This document shows positions 8,517 through 14,779 of a DNA stretch of 54,320 nucleotides, one piece after another. Under the pieces are notes generated by a model. It had not been told where the DNA came from. It did not search any database and saw nothing but the letters and a program-made list of their open reading frames with translations. This DNA is from Candidatus Woesearchaeota archaeon (GTDB lineage Archaea; Nanobdellota; Nanobdellia; Woesearchaeales; GW2011-AR4): the NCBI GenBank assembly GCA_002688775.1, contig NZDH01000015.1, positions 1 through 54,320 of the forward strand, read 5' to 3'. Position numbers and translations under genes: made by a program. Each line of letters begins with the position of its first letter. Positions within the stretch are counted from its first letter, which is position 1.

Positions 8517-9050
8517 TCAACTCACATCAACATATAATTTCAAAATCTGAGAATAAAGTTTTCCATCCTGTGACTTGATTTCTACATTTAATATGTATGT
8601 TCCTACAACAGCGTTTGGTGGAACTTGGACGCCAATCGCTAAATCTCTTTCCTCGTTTTTATCAATTGATATTGTCCTGACTGCAGGATGTACTGTTAAA
8701 GGCGGGTCTGTGATCGGTGATTTATCCTTTCTAAAGCCTAAAGGATTTGATGAAGTAACTACTATATCAAAATTCTGGCTTGGAAGGATGTTTAATACTT
8801 TCACTCCAAAAACACCGAATTCTTTCTTCCTAATAACTTTTCTTTCATTTACAACGCAAACCCTGTCAAAGCCTTCGCAAATAAGGCCTTCTATCTTGCT
8901 GTCAAGCTCGCTTGTCGTCAATTGTGTCAATTCAGTAGCTTCAGAAGAAAGTCTTGAGATGAAATACACGCCAAAACCGAATATTACTATTGAAATTATG
9001 ATGATGACAAGAAAATTAAGCGATAATTCTATGGACTTTTTATTAAGCAT
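8517..9050 (-). CDS. Pilin-like secreted protein with N-terminal hydrophobic helix
   Basis: 177 residues: MLNKKSIELSLN then a hydrophobic helix (about 12-32), resembling archaeal pilin-type signal sequences, followed by a region with two cysteines (CEGFDRVC) and a beta-rich C-terminal domain. Same architecture as the protein at 4362. It starts one base after the stop of the lipoprotein gene, so the two are one transcription unit of surface proteins. Confidence 0.6.
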   Translation of the reverse strand: MLNKKSIELSLNFLVIIIISIVIFGFGVYFISRLSSEATELTQLTTSELDSKIEGLICEGFDRVCVVNERKVIRKKEFGVFGVKVLNILPSQNFDIVVTSSNPLGFRKDKSPITDPPLTVHPAVRTISIDKNEERDLAIGVQVPPNAVVGTYILNVEIKSQDGKLYSQILKLYVDVS

Positions 9051-9051
9051 T

Positions 9052-9849
9052 TTAGCCAGTTTTTACAAAGAAAACCTGTTTTGCCGGAGATGTATATTTT
9101 TCCCTTACTGTTTCTAATTTAGTTGAGGTTGAACCGTCAGGATTTACACCGCTTGGAACTTCCTTTAGATAGTTATAGTCAATAGTATATCTCATAGAGC
9201 CAGATTCTTCCACTTCTTCCGGTTTATAATTTAAATTTAATGGTACAAATATTGTCACTGATTCGCCAATGTTATTGATGATGCTGTTTAGGCTTTTTTC
9301 CGCAACTAACAGTTCTGATCTTGAATTCTGGCCATTAAACAAAACTCTTATGCTTGTTATTCTTAGAGGCAGGACTAAATCTTTATTTGCGTCATCCAGA
9401 GTTATCTTAAACTCAAAACTGTCTTTGCTCATGTCAAATGGTTTGTTGTATCTTACAACAGAACTTGCCTTGAAAAATCCAACAATGATTGAATCCAGGA
9501 AGTTTTGAGCAGCAATTTCCTGGCTTTCTACCCCCAATACACATTGATTAAAGTTATTGCAAAGATATTTTGCATAAACCGCATCTTCTTCCCTTACTCC
9601 CACCTTTATTTTAGGTATTCCTTCGCATTTTCCATAATCCTGGGGGCAAGTGCATTCATTGCCCTGCAATCCGCTTTCTATTGCATCTTTGACGCCGTTG
9701 CCGCAACAATTGGCTTGAGGAGTATAGACGCATGTTTTTTCTTCACATTTAGACACTGAGCATGTTTTTGACGAGCAATCTGAGCTTGTCTGGCATTCTG
9801 CCTTTTTGCAGCCGCTTAAAATCACTAAAGCTAATACAAGAAATAACAA
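9052..9849 (-). CDS. Cys-rich putative lipoprotein
   Basis: 265 residues from the TTG at 9849. The N-terminus is hydrophobic and ends in a lipobox-like LSGC, then a Cys-rich segment (11 Cys in the first 65 residues) and a larger beta-rich domain. The n-region lacks positive charge from this start; the frame extends upstream without ATG, GTG or TTG as KIKNNKIILLL, an ideal signal-peptide n-region, with GAGGTC at 9881-9886. Translation from an ATA or ATT codon is therefore possible. Function unknown. Confidence 0.55.
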   Translation of the reverse strand: MLFLVLALVILSGCKKAECQTSSDCSSKTCSVSKCEEKTCVYTPQANCCGNGVKDAIESGLQGNECTCPQDYGKCEGIPKIKVGVREEDAVYAKYLCNNFNQCVLGVESQEIAAQNFLDSIIVGFFKASSVVRYNKPFDMSKDSFEFKITLDDANKDLVLPLRITSIRVLFNGQNSRSELLVAEKSLNSIINNIGESVTIFVPLNLNYKPEEVEESGSMRYTIDYNYLKEVPSGVNPDGSTSTKLETVREKYTSPAKQVFFVKTG

Positions 9850-10021
9850 TAAGATTATTTTATTATTCTTTATTTTAATCGACCTCTTTTATCTGATATT
9901 CTTTATTTAACTTATATATATAGCTTGTGGAAAAGCTATTTCAGAAAACCTTTTAAATCGGTGTAAAATATCTTAATCCGATGGGCCCGTAGCTCAGTCT
10001 GGTTAGAGCGCCGGTCTTATA

Positions 10022-10067
10022 GGACCACTAATGGTACAAAATATAAAAACCATTGGAGAGCTAAGCC
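10022..10067 (+). other. tRNA-Ile intron 1 (46 nt, canonical 37/38)
   Basis: BHB: central helix CTTA (10016-10019) with TAAG (10062-10065); 5' bulge TA^G, 3' bulge CC^A; outer helix is the anticodon stem. An internal hairpin AATGGT / ACCATT lies in the intron. Confidence 0.85.
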
Positions 10068-10073
10068 AGCCGG

Positions 10074-10094
10074 AAAGAGATTAATCTTGGCTAG
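10074..10094 (+). other. tRNA-Ile intron 2 (21 nt, position 43/44)
   Basis: Perfect BHB: central helix AGCC (10068-10071) with GGCT (10089-10092); bulges GG^A and AG^A; inner helix AAGA / TCTT closing the 6-nt loop GATTAA. The outer pairing GCC / GGT (10065-10067 with 10096-10098) uses the last bases of intron 1. Confidence 0.85.
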
Positions 10095-10184
10095 AGGTCG
10101 TTGGTTCAAATCCTATCGGGCCCACTTTTATTCAAAATTTATAGAAACTATTAAAAATAAACATCGAATTTTTTTTCAATAATT

Positions 10185-10279
10185 GCCCCTGTAGTGTAGA
10201 TGAATATACTTCAGCACAATCCGGCCAATCATTTCGGATTTTCGATCCGAGGACCTGGGTTCGAATCCCGGCGGGGGCA
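10185..10279 (+). tRNA. tRNA-Glu(UUC), D-loop intron
   Basis: Acceptor GCCCCTG / CGGGGGC with discriminator A, anticodon stem TCGGA / TCCGA around TTTTCGA (anticodon TTC at 10241-10243), T-arm CTGGG-TTCGAAT-CCCGG. The D-arm is normal only after removing 10200-10219, which restores GTGTAG joined to TCCGGCCAATC, the usual archaeal tRNA-Glu D-arm. Confidence 0.9.
10200..10219 (+). other. tRNA-Glu intron (20 nt, D-loop)
   Basis: BHB: central helix GTGT (10194-10197) with GCAC (10214-10217, one G-U pair); bulges AG^A and AA^T; inner helix TGAA / TTCA with loop TATAC. No strong outer helix is visible. Confidence 0.82.
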
Positions 10280-10325
10280 TTTTATTTCTAAACCTTTTTA
10301 AATCCAATTTCATTTCTACTCTAGA

Positions 10326-10682
10326 ATGGCGAAAAGCTATTCTGAATTAGAAGCATGGGGGATATTTGTCGGGGCATTGATAATCGGGATTGTCCTTACA
10401 AGCGTATTTTGGGGCTTCATTACGATTCCTGAAGATGCGAAGAACTTAGAAAAGGAGATAGGAAATGCCTCAGAGACTGTCGATATTGAAATACCCATTG
10501 CGTTTATTGAGTTCTGCGATCAAGTCAAGGGAGATCCAAACTGGGACAATAGCGGGTTTAGGCAGTGCATTGTCAAAGAGCCAACAGAGAAAAATTTAAT
10601 AGTGATGAATTTATTATGCAAGAAGTTTGACTTGAACTTAAGCTACGGCTCTTTTGGTGTTAAATGTGAAGGGACAAAGTGA
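10326..10682 (+). CDS. Single-pass membrane protein
   Basis: 118 residues with one transmembrane helix at about 11-33 (WGIFVGALIIGIVLTSVFWGF) and a small soluble domain with three cysteines. A TATA-like TTTTTAAATCC lies about 30 bp upstream of the ATG, so the transcript is probably leaderless. It overlaps the following zinc-binding gene by 17 nt. Unrecognised. Confidence 0.6.
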   Translation: MAKSYSELEAWGIFVGALIIGIVLTSVFWGFITIPEDAKNLEKEIGNASETVDIEIPIAFIEFCDQVKGDPNWDNSGFRQCIVKEPTEKNLIVMNLLCKKFDLNLSYGSFGVKCEGTK

Positions 10683-10782
10683 AACTGTCTTATGCGAAAT
10701 CTGCAATACTGAGATGTTCGAAAGGCACTGCAAGATAATATGCCCCAATTGCGGCTTTGAGTGGGATTGCAGCGATCATTAA
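10666..10782 (+). CDS. 38-residue Cys-rich zinc-binding protein
   Basis: GTG start overlapping the end of the upstream gene. The product has CEIC, HC and CPNC pairs plus a further Cys (seven codons within about 30 residues), a rubredoxin-like or zinc-ribbon spacing. Coding support is limited to the cysteine pattern and the coupled overlap. Confidence 0.45.
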   Translation: MKGQSETVLCEICNTEMFERHCKIICPNCGFEWDCSDH

Positions 10783-10839
10783 GGCAAAGTTTTTAAAAAA
10801 GATTATTCTTCTAATCGTGCCAAGGTGGCAGAATCTGGC

Positions 10840-10868
10840 AAATGGCGAGGTTTACTCACATTCAGGAA
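10840..10868 (+). other. tRNA-Ser intron 1 (29 nt, D-loop)
   Basis: BHB: central helix TCTG (10834-10837) with CAGG (10863-10866, one U-G); bulges GC^A and AA^T; inner helix AATG / CATT, then GAG / CTC. Confidence 0.85.
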
Positions 10869-10918
10869 TATTGCGTTCGCCTCGAAAGCGGATGTCCGCA
10901 AGGACTTCCCGGTTCAAA

Positions 10919-10937
10919 TTGCTGAAAAGCATGAAAG
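10919..10937 (+). other. tRNA-Ser intron 2 (19 nt, T-loop)
   Basis: Perfect BHB: central helix TTCA (10913-10916) with TGAA; bulges AA^T and AG^T; inner helix TGCT / AGCA closed by a GAAA tetraloop. Splicing restores TTCAAAT exactly. Confidence 0.88.
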
Positions 10938-10971
10938 TCCGGGCCTTGGCGTTTTAAATAAAAAGGCAACA

Positions 10972-12384
10972 ATGTTAAATTCAATTATTCCAGGAAAAAA
11001 AAGATTTTTTTATTTTATTTTGCTCTTTTCAATAATAATCATAACAGCAGGGTGCAACAAAGATTCAGATGATGTTGAGATCACACAAGAAGGCCTATTC
11101 ATAACTGGCGATGTTGTAACTGAAATACAAAGAGCCTGCAAATATCCTGATGGCACTTTCTGCACTGATAATTGCTGTATTTCTGATCAAATATGCGACA
11201 ATGAAGAATCAGCTTATATGGGATGCGACTTAGTGACCGGTGAATGGATAGAAACGACATACTCGGATGCAAAGTGCGAATCAGAGTGCAAAACAATTGA
11301 AATAAAGGAGGAGGATTTATCGGATGAAGAACAGATAGATACAAATGAAACAAAATTAGACATTAACATTAGTGTACCTCAAAATCAAGGGAGTTTATTG
11401 AATTGCACACAAGGATGGAAGTGCATAGATTCAGAATATGTATCCTATCAAATTTCTAATTGTTCTTTTATTGCTAAAGAATTTTGCGAAAAAGGATGCG
11501 TAAATAACAGCTGTGTAGCCCTTTGTACGCCCGGGGATTACACTTGTGATGGAGATACTTCAAGGATTTGTGATGAAGACGGTGATCATTGGTCTTACCA
11601 TAAAGAATGCAAGTATGGCTGCAATAACGGCACTTGCCAGCCTAGGTATGTAAACTACAATCAAACAAATGTGACTGTAAGCCAGGTTATTGACGGTGAT
11701 ACGGTAAAATTGGATACTGATGATGAAATAAGCTTAATTGGAATAAAGGCTCCTGGGAGCGGCCAAGCATATTATGATGAAGGGATTGCCAGATTAAAAG
11801 AATTAGTGGAAGGAAAAACAGTAATCCTCCATAATGACACCCAGGATAAAGATCCAAATGATAAGTTCTGGAGATATGTTTTTGTCGACAGCGATAACAT
11901 AAATGTAAAGCTTGTGCAGGAGGGATTTGCGAATGTCAGCATTGTATCACCGAATACCAGATACCAAAGTGAACTCGAGGCTGCCTGGCAGCAATGCCTA
12001 AGCAATGGGGTGAATTTATGCAATACTACTACTCAAAATGATTATATCGGCGATAATTGCTTTAGTGTCCTAAACTTCAATTACGATGCTGGCGGTGATG
12101 ATAACCAAAATTTAACTGATGAATATTTTACGCTAAAAAATTCCTGTTCATATTCAATAGACATGACAAGCTGGACTGCTACAGACGATGCTTCACATAC
12201 CTATACTGCCCCTACCTTTAACTTAGGCAATGGAACAAATGTTACCATCATCACCGGCTCTGGTTCAGATACTTCAACTGAATTATATTGGGGAAGGGGC
12301 AGTGCAGTGTGGAACAATGGTGGAGATACACTTTATCTGAATAATTCAGCAGGCCAGAGCGTTTTAAGTTATACATATCCTTAA
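10972..12384 (+). CDS. Secreted lipoprotein with staphylococcal-nuclease-like and lamin-tail domains
   Basis: 470 residues from ATG 10972; the open frame continues upstream only through tRNA-Ser. Signal sequence with lipobox-like ITAGC, then a Cys-rich region with several short Cys repeats (residues about 50-220). Residues about 240-350 resemble the SNase/thermonuclease fold: VIDGDTVKL, LIGIKAP, FWRYVFV and LVQEGFAN. The C-terminal 110 residues (FTLKNSCS.., WTATDD, GDTLYLNNSAG) resemble a lamin-tail domain, a common partner of secreted nucleases. Probably an extracellular nuclease. It is followed 4 bp later by a glycosyltransferase gene. Confidence 0.75.
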   Translation: MLNSIIPGKKRFFYFILLFSIIIITAGCNKDSDDVEITQEGLFITGDVVTEIQRACKYPDGTFCTDNCCISDQICDNEESAYMGCDLVTGEWIETTYSDAKCESECKTIEIKEEDLSDEEQIDTNETKLDINISVPQNQGSLLNCTQGWKCIDSEYVSYQISNCSFIAKEFCEKGCVNNSCVALCTPGDYTCDGDTSRICDEDGDHWSYHKECKYGCNNGTCQPRYVNYNQTNVTVSQVIDGDTVKLDTDDEISLIGIKAPGSGQAYYDEGIARLKELVEGKTVILHNDTQDKDPNDKFWRYVFVDSDNINVKLVQEGFANVSIVSPNTRYQSELEAAWQQCLSNGVNLCNTTTQNDYIGDNCFSVLNFNYDAGGDDNQNLTDEYFTLKNSCSYSIDMTSWTATDDASHTYTAPTFNLGNGTNVTIITGSGSDTSTELYWGRGSAVWNNGGDTLYLNNSAGQSVLSYTYP

Positions 12385-12388
12385 CAAA

Positions 12389-13393
12389 ATGGCAACAATA
12401 TCCTTATGTTTGATAACAAAGAATGAAGAGAAATACTTAGGGCAATGCCTGAATAGCGTTAAAGGCATTGTTGATGAGATAATTGTTGTCGATACCGGCA
12501 GCACAGATAAGACAAAAGAGATTGCCAAGAAGTTCAATGCAAAGGTCTTTGATTTCAAGTGGGTTGATGATTTTAGCGCTGCCAGGAATGAAAGCCTGAA
12601 GCATGCAACAAAAGACTGGATCTTAGTTTTGGACGCTGATGAAATTATTGAAAAAGAACATTTAGAAATAATAAAAGAAGCAATTGATAGCGCAGAAGAG
12701 AATATTGCTGGTTTTGCATTAGAGCAAAGATCTTATATCAATAAGTATTTTGAAGGTGCAGCTCAAAATTTTTCAGATTTTGAATTAGTAAAAGAATATA
12801 AATTCTATATTTCTAATGTTTTGGTTAGATTATTTAAGAATAAGCTAGGAATTCATTTCAAGCATAGAGTCCATGAGCTGGTAGAAGATTCAATAAAAGA
12901 AAAACATCTAAAATATAAGAAAATAGATGCTGTTTTGCACCATTTTGGCTCTTTAAAGGATGTTGAATGGATAAAGGAAAAAGCAGAGCAGTATTCAAAG
13001 ATTATTCTAAAACAGCTTGAAGAAGAGCCGGAAAATGCAAGGTACAACTACCAGGCTGCCAGGATGTATCTTGGAAGGCATGATTTTGACAATGCCTTAA
13101 AACATTATGAAAAAACAGCTAAAATAAATCCGAATTACAAACTGATATACTCTGAAATTGCCAAGGCATATCTGATGATGGGTGATAAGGAAAAAGCTGT
13201 AGAATATTTCAAAAAAAGCATGAAGCAAAATCCAAATAACCCTGTTTCAGCAAACAATGCCGCTGTTATCTGCATGTCAATGGGAAAATTTGATGAGGCA
13301 AAGAAAATATTAGAAAAAGAATTAAAGAAGCATCCTGATAGTAAGGCTTTAATAATCAATTATGACGAAGTTTTGAAGAATTTAAAGAAATGA
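12389..13393 (+). CDS. Family 2 glycosyltransferase with C-terminal TPR repeats
   Basis: 334 residues. GT-A domain: ISLCLITKNEEKYL, VDTGSTDKT, and the metal-binding DADE motif (VLDADEII), typical of GT2 enzymes that use nucleotide sugars. Residues about 215-330 form tetratricopeptide helices (ARYNYQAARMYLGRHDFDNALKHYEK and similar; quoted in part). This GT2-TPR plan is known in bacteria and archaea. Sugar and acceptor unknown; surface glycosylation is plausible given the neighbouring exported proteins. Confidence 0.85.
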   Translation: MATISLCLITKNEEKYLGQCLNSVKGIVDEIIVVDTGSTDKTKEIAKKFNAKVFDFKWVDDFSAARNESLKHATKDWILVLDADEIIEKEHLEIIKEAIDSAEENIAGFALEQRSYINKYFEGAAQNFSDFELVKEYKFYISNVLVRLFKNKLGIHFKHRVHELVEDSIKEKHLKYKKIDAVLHHFGSLKDVEWIKEKAEQYSKIILKQLEEEPENARYNYQAARMYLGRHDFDNALKHYEKTAKINPNYKLIYSEIAKAYLMMGDKEKAVEYFKKSMKQNPNNPVSANNAAVICMSMGKFDEAKKILEKELKKHPDSKALIINYDEVLKNLKK

Positions 13394-13945
13394 TTACTTC
13401 CACTTTATAGAACATCCTATAGCAGGGGCAACTTCCATTGCGACTTTTTTATTATGGACTAAAGCTTCAACTGCGTTTCTTAAGTCTGTGACATTAACTT
13501 TTGTTTCGTCTTTTGGGCTGTCATCAACTCTTCCATGATATCTTAGTTTTCTTTCAGCATCAAAAGCAAAACATTCCGGAGTGCATTGGGCATCATAAGC
13601 AGTTGCTATTTTCTGATCCTGATCCCTTAGGTAGGTGAAGTTGAAATTTTTGGCTTTGCTGACTTCTATCATTTTTTCGAAGCTATCATCAGGGTAATTT
13701 ACTTCGTCATTTGCATTAATGCCGACAATTTGCACACCTTTGATCCCATAATCGCTTTGAATTGACTTGATCCTTTCAATTGAGCCTTGAACATAAGGAC
13801 AATGGTTGCACATGAACACAACAACAATTATTTTCTTGTTTCTGAAATCATGAAGGGTGTATGTTTTCCCATCAACACCAGGCAAGCTAAAGTCCGGTGC
13901 TTTGTCTCCGATCTTTAATTTTGTATTCTGAAGATTTGTTTCCAT
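13394..13945 (-). CDS. Thioredoxin-like / AhpC-TSA family protein
   Basis: 183 residues from the ATG at 13945; the frame runs on into tRNA-Met but that extension is noncoding. The family signature is [18 protein letters not shown] and the redox site FMCNHCPYV with Cys46 and Cys49, then [20 protein letters not shown] (exactly a peroxiredoxin-like middle). This CNHCP subgroup is thought to be a thiol oxidoreductase. Its stop directly touches the convergent glycosyltransferase stop. Confidence 0.88.
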   Translation of the reverse strand: METNLQNTKLKIGDKAPDFSLPGVDGKTYTLHDFRNKKIIVVVFMCNHCPYVQGSIERIKSIQSDYGIKGVQIVGINANDEVNYPDDSFEKMIEVSKAKNFNFTYLRDQDQKIATAYDAQCTPECFAFDAERKLRYHGRVDDSPKDETKVNVTDLRNAVEALVHNKKVAMEVAPAIGCSIKWK

Positions 13946-14034
13946 AATATTCACATAAAAAAGAGATGAATAAGATTTATTTAAGGTTTTGGTTTTGAAA
14001 TAAATGCCGCTGGCGAGATTTGAACTCACGACTT

Positions 14035-14063
14035 TTACACGCAGCAAGATATTCTTAACTGCT
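14035..14063 (-). other. tRNA-Met intron 3 (29 nt, position 43/44)
   Basis: BHB: central helix ACGT with GTGT (two G-U pairs), bulges AG^A and AA^A, inner helix GCAG / CTGC followed by AAGA / TCTT. The outer pairing GGTT / AGTC recruits the last four bases of intron 2. Confidence 0.78.
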
Positions 14064-14069
14064 CTACGT

Positions 14070-14118
14070 AACCCGGTTAGATTTGAGTATGTCATCCCTT
14101 TCGGTCATAGCTCAAAAA
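14070..14118 (-). other. tRNA-Met intron 2 (49 nt, canonical 37/38)
   Basis: Boundaries TA^T and TT^A are set by the restored anticodon arm. The splice fold is relaxed: CTC / GGG next to the anticodon stem and an inner TTTGAG / CTCAAA helix with larger internal loops. Confidence 0.7.
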
Positions 14119-14125
14119 TATGAGC

Positions 14126-14141
14126 CTCGCTTCATAAAGAT
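14126..14141 (-). other. tRNA-Met intron 1 (16 nt, position 30/31)
   Basis: In the 5' strand of the anticodon stem. Central helix CGCT with AGCG (perfect 4 bp), bulges AC^A and AG^G, a 2-bp inner pairing TC / GA with a 5-nt loop. Confidence 0.78.
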
Positions 14142-14213
14142 GTAGCGCTCTAACCAGGCTGAACTACAGCGGCCTATATCTCAAGAAAAAGACCCATTTT
14201 AAAAAGTTTGCTG

Positions 14214-14630
14214 TTAAAGAAATTTCTTTATATTATCGGCATATTTCTTTATTTCGTCATTCTCGTACTTTAGATGACTCCATTTGATTCTTAATCTGTC
14301 TTTTTGGAATCTTGGTATGATGTGGAGATGGGCATGATGCACAACTTGGCCTGCTTCTTTGCCGTTGTTCATTACTAGATTGAAGCCTGTATTGCCAAAG
14401 CTTAGAGAGACTGCTTTTGCAATTTTTTTTACTGCTAATATTGTTGCAGCTAAATCCTTGTCGTCCATCTCAACCAAGGTAGGAACATGCTTTTTTGGGA
14501 TTATTAAGCAATGCCCTTTGTTGGCAGGCATTATATCAAGAAAGGCGATTACCATGGCATCTTCATAGATCTTAGCTGCTGGTACTTTTCCATCAACAAT
14601 CTTGCAAAAAACACAATCTTCAGTTTTCAT
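14214..14630 (-). CDS. HIT-family nucleotide hydrolase
   Basis: 138 residues, typical length. The histidine triad HHAHLHIIP (His99, His101, His103) and the CxxC pair CVFCK at the N-terminus identify the Hint/HIT branch. These enzymes hydrolyse nucleoside phosphoramidates or dinucleotides through a nucleotidylated histidine. Cytoplasmic. It lies alone between tRNA-Met and tRNA-Ala, all on the minus strand. Confidence 0.93.
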   Translation of the reverse strand: MKTEDCVFCKIVDGKVPAAKIYEDAMVIAFLDIMPANKGHCLIIPKKHVPTLVEMDDKDLAATILAVKKIAKAVSLSFGNTGFNLVMNNGKEAGQVVHHAHLHIIPRFQKDRLRIKWSHLKYENDEIKKYADNIKKFL

Positions 14631-14718
14631 TTGAGAACTTTGTGATATAACAGGGTCATATTTATTGCTTTTGATTATTATTAATCAATGGACTGGCCGA
14701 GATTTGAACTCGGAGTCT

Positions 14719-14735
14719 TATGGGTTTGAATGAAT
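14719..14735 (-). other. tRNA-Ala intron (17 nt, position 43/44)
   Basis: Central helix TGGG with CCCA (perfect), bulges AG^A and TA^A, only a 2-bp inner pairing. Among the shortest introns in the set. Confidence 0.78.
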
Positions 14736-14761
14736 CTCCCAAGCCAAGGGAGCGCGATACC

Positions 14762-14779
14762 GGATTACGCCACCAGCCC
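14762..14779 (-). repeat. 18-bp direct repeat, copy within tRNA-Ala 5' end
   Basis: First 18 bases of tRNA-Ala (GGGCTGGTGGCGTAATCC). An identical copy lies at 15735-15752 in the same orientation, on the other side of the endonuclease gene, like a target-site duplication or att pair. Confidence 0.9.

Larger units (their letters stand above)
9983..10124 (+). tRNA. tRNA-Ile(UAU), two introns
   Basis: The acceptor arms GGGCCCG / CGGGCCC, the D-arm GCTC..GAGC and the T-arm fold normally. The anticodon TAT is at 10018-10020. Removing 10022-10067 and 10074-10094 gives a 75-nt cloverleaf with anticodon stem CCGGT / GCCGG and variable loop AGGTC. A UAU anticodon is unusual in archaea, where AUA is normally read by agmatidine-modified CAU tRNA. 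One U-U mismatch is present in the T-stem. Confidence 0.88.
10819..10951 (+). tRNA. tRNA-Ser(CGA), introns in D-loop and T-loop
   Basis: Acceptor GCCAAGG / CCTTGGC with discriminator G; anticodon stem TTCGC / GCGGA around CTCGAAA (anticodon CGA at 10883-10885); long variable arm GTCC-GCAA-GGAC. Both the D-loop and the T-loop are split. After removing 10840-10868 and 10919-10937 the D-loop is AATCTGGCTA and the T-arm CCCGG-TTCAAAT-CCGGG, giving an 85-nt tRNA of standard type II shape. Long variable arm and G73 fit serine. Confidence 0.9.
14005..14173 (-). tRNA. tRNA-Met-type (CAU), three introns
   Basis: Acceptor GCCGCTG / CAGCGGC, discriminator A, D-arm GTTC..GAGC and T-arm GTGAG-TTCAAAT-CTCGC are intact. 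The anticodon arm is scattered over four exons: 14142-14173, 14119-14125, 14064-14069 and 14005-14034. Joined, it is stem CTACG / CGTAG around CTCATAA, anticodon CAT at 14120-14122, in a 75-nt tRNA. It is either elongator Met or Ile2(CAU); with an Ile(UAU) gene present, elongator Met is more likely. Initiator features (GGG/CCC in the anticodon stem) are absent. Confidence 0.82.
14689..14779 (-). tRNA. tRNA-Ala(GGC), one intron
   Basis: Acceptor GGGCTGG / CCAGTCC contains a G3-U70 wobble and A73, the alanine identity set. Anticodon stem CTCCC / GGGAG around TTGGCTT gives anticodon GGC (14743-14745). T-arm CCGAG-TTCAAAT-CTCGG. Removing 14719-14735 restores the variable loop AGACT and a 74-nt tRNA. 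T at position 37 is unusual for Ala, so identity is less certain than the tRNA itself. G1 directly follows the endonuclease stop codon. Confidence 0.8.

Noticed and set aside
10069-10099. Long variable arm (type II tRNA) instead of a second intron in tRNA-Ile
   Set aside because: D-arm and acceptor are type I, and the 21-nt segment forms a perfect BHB whose removal gives a normal 5-nt variable loop.
10819-10951. Reading this tRNA as Leu(CAG) from TTCAGGA at 10861-10867
   Set aside because: No pairing anticodon stem exists there; that segment is intron 1, and the true arm is TTCGC-CTCGAAA-GCGGA (Ser).
10825-10971. N-terminal extension of the SNase lipoprotein to 10825
   Set aside because: It overlaps tRNA-Ser; the signal peptide starts at ATG 10972.
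13946-14095. N-terminal extension of the AhpC/TSA-like protein to 14095
   Set aside because: The added codons lie within tRNA-Met; the family start is at 13945.
14126-14173. Reading the minus-strand tRNA at 14005 as tRNA-Phe because of a TGAAG after the D-arm
   Set aside because: It would leave five surplus bases before the anticodon and no matching stem; the three-intron CAU model explains all bases and gives proper splice folds.
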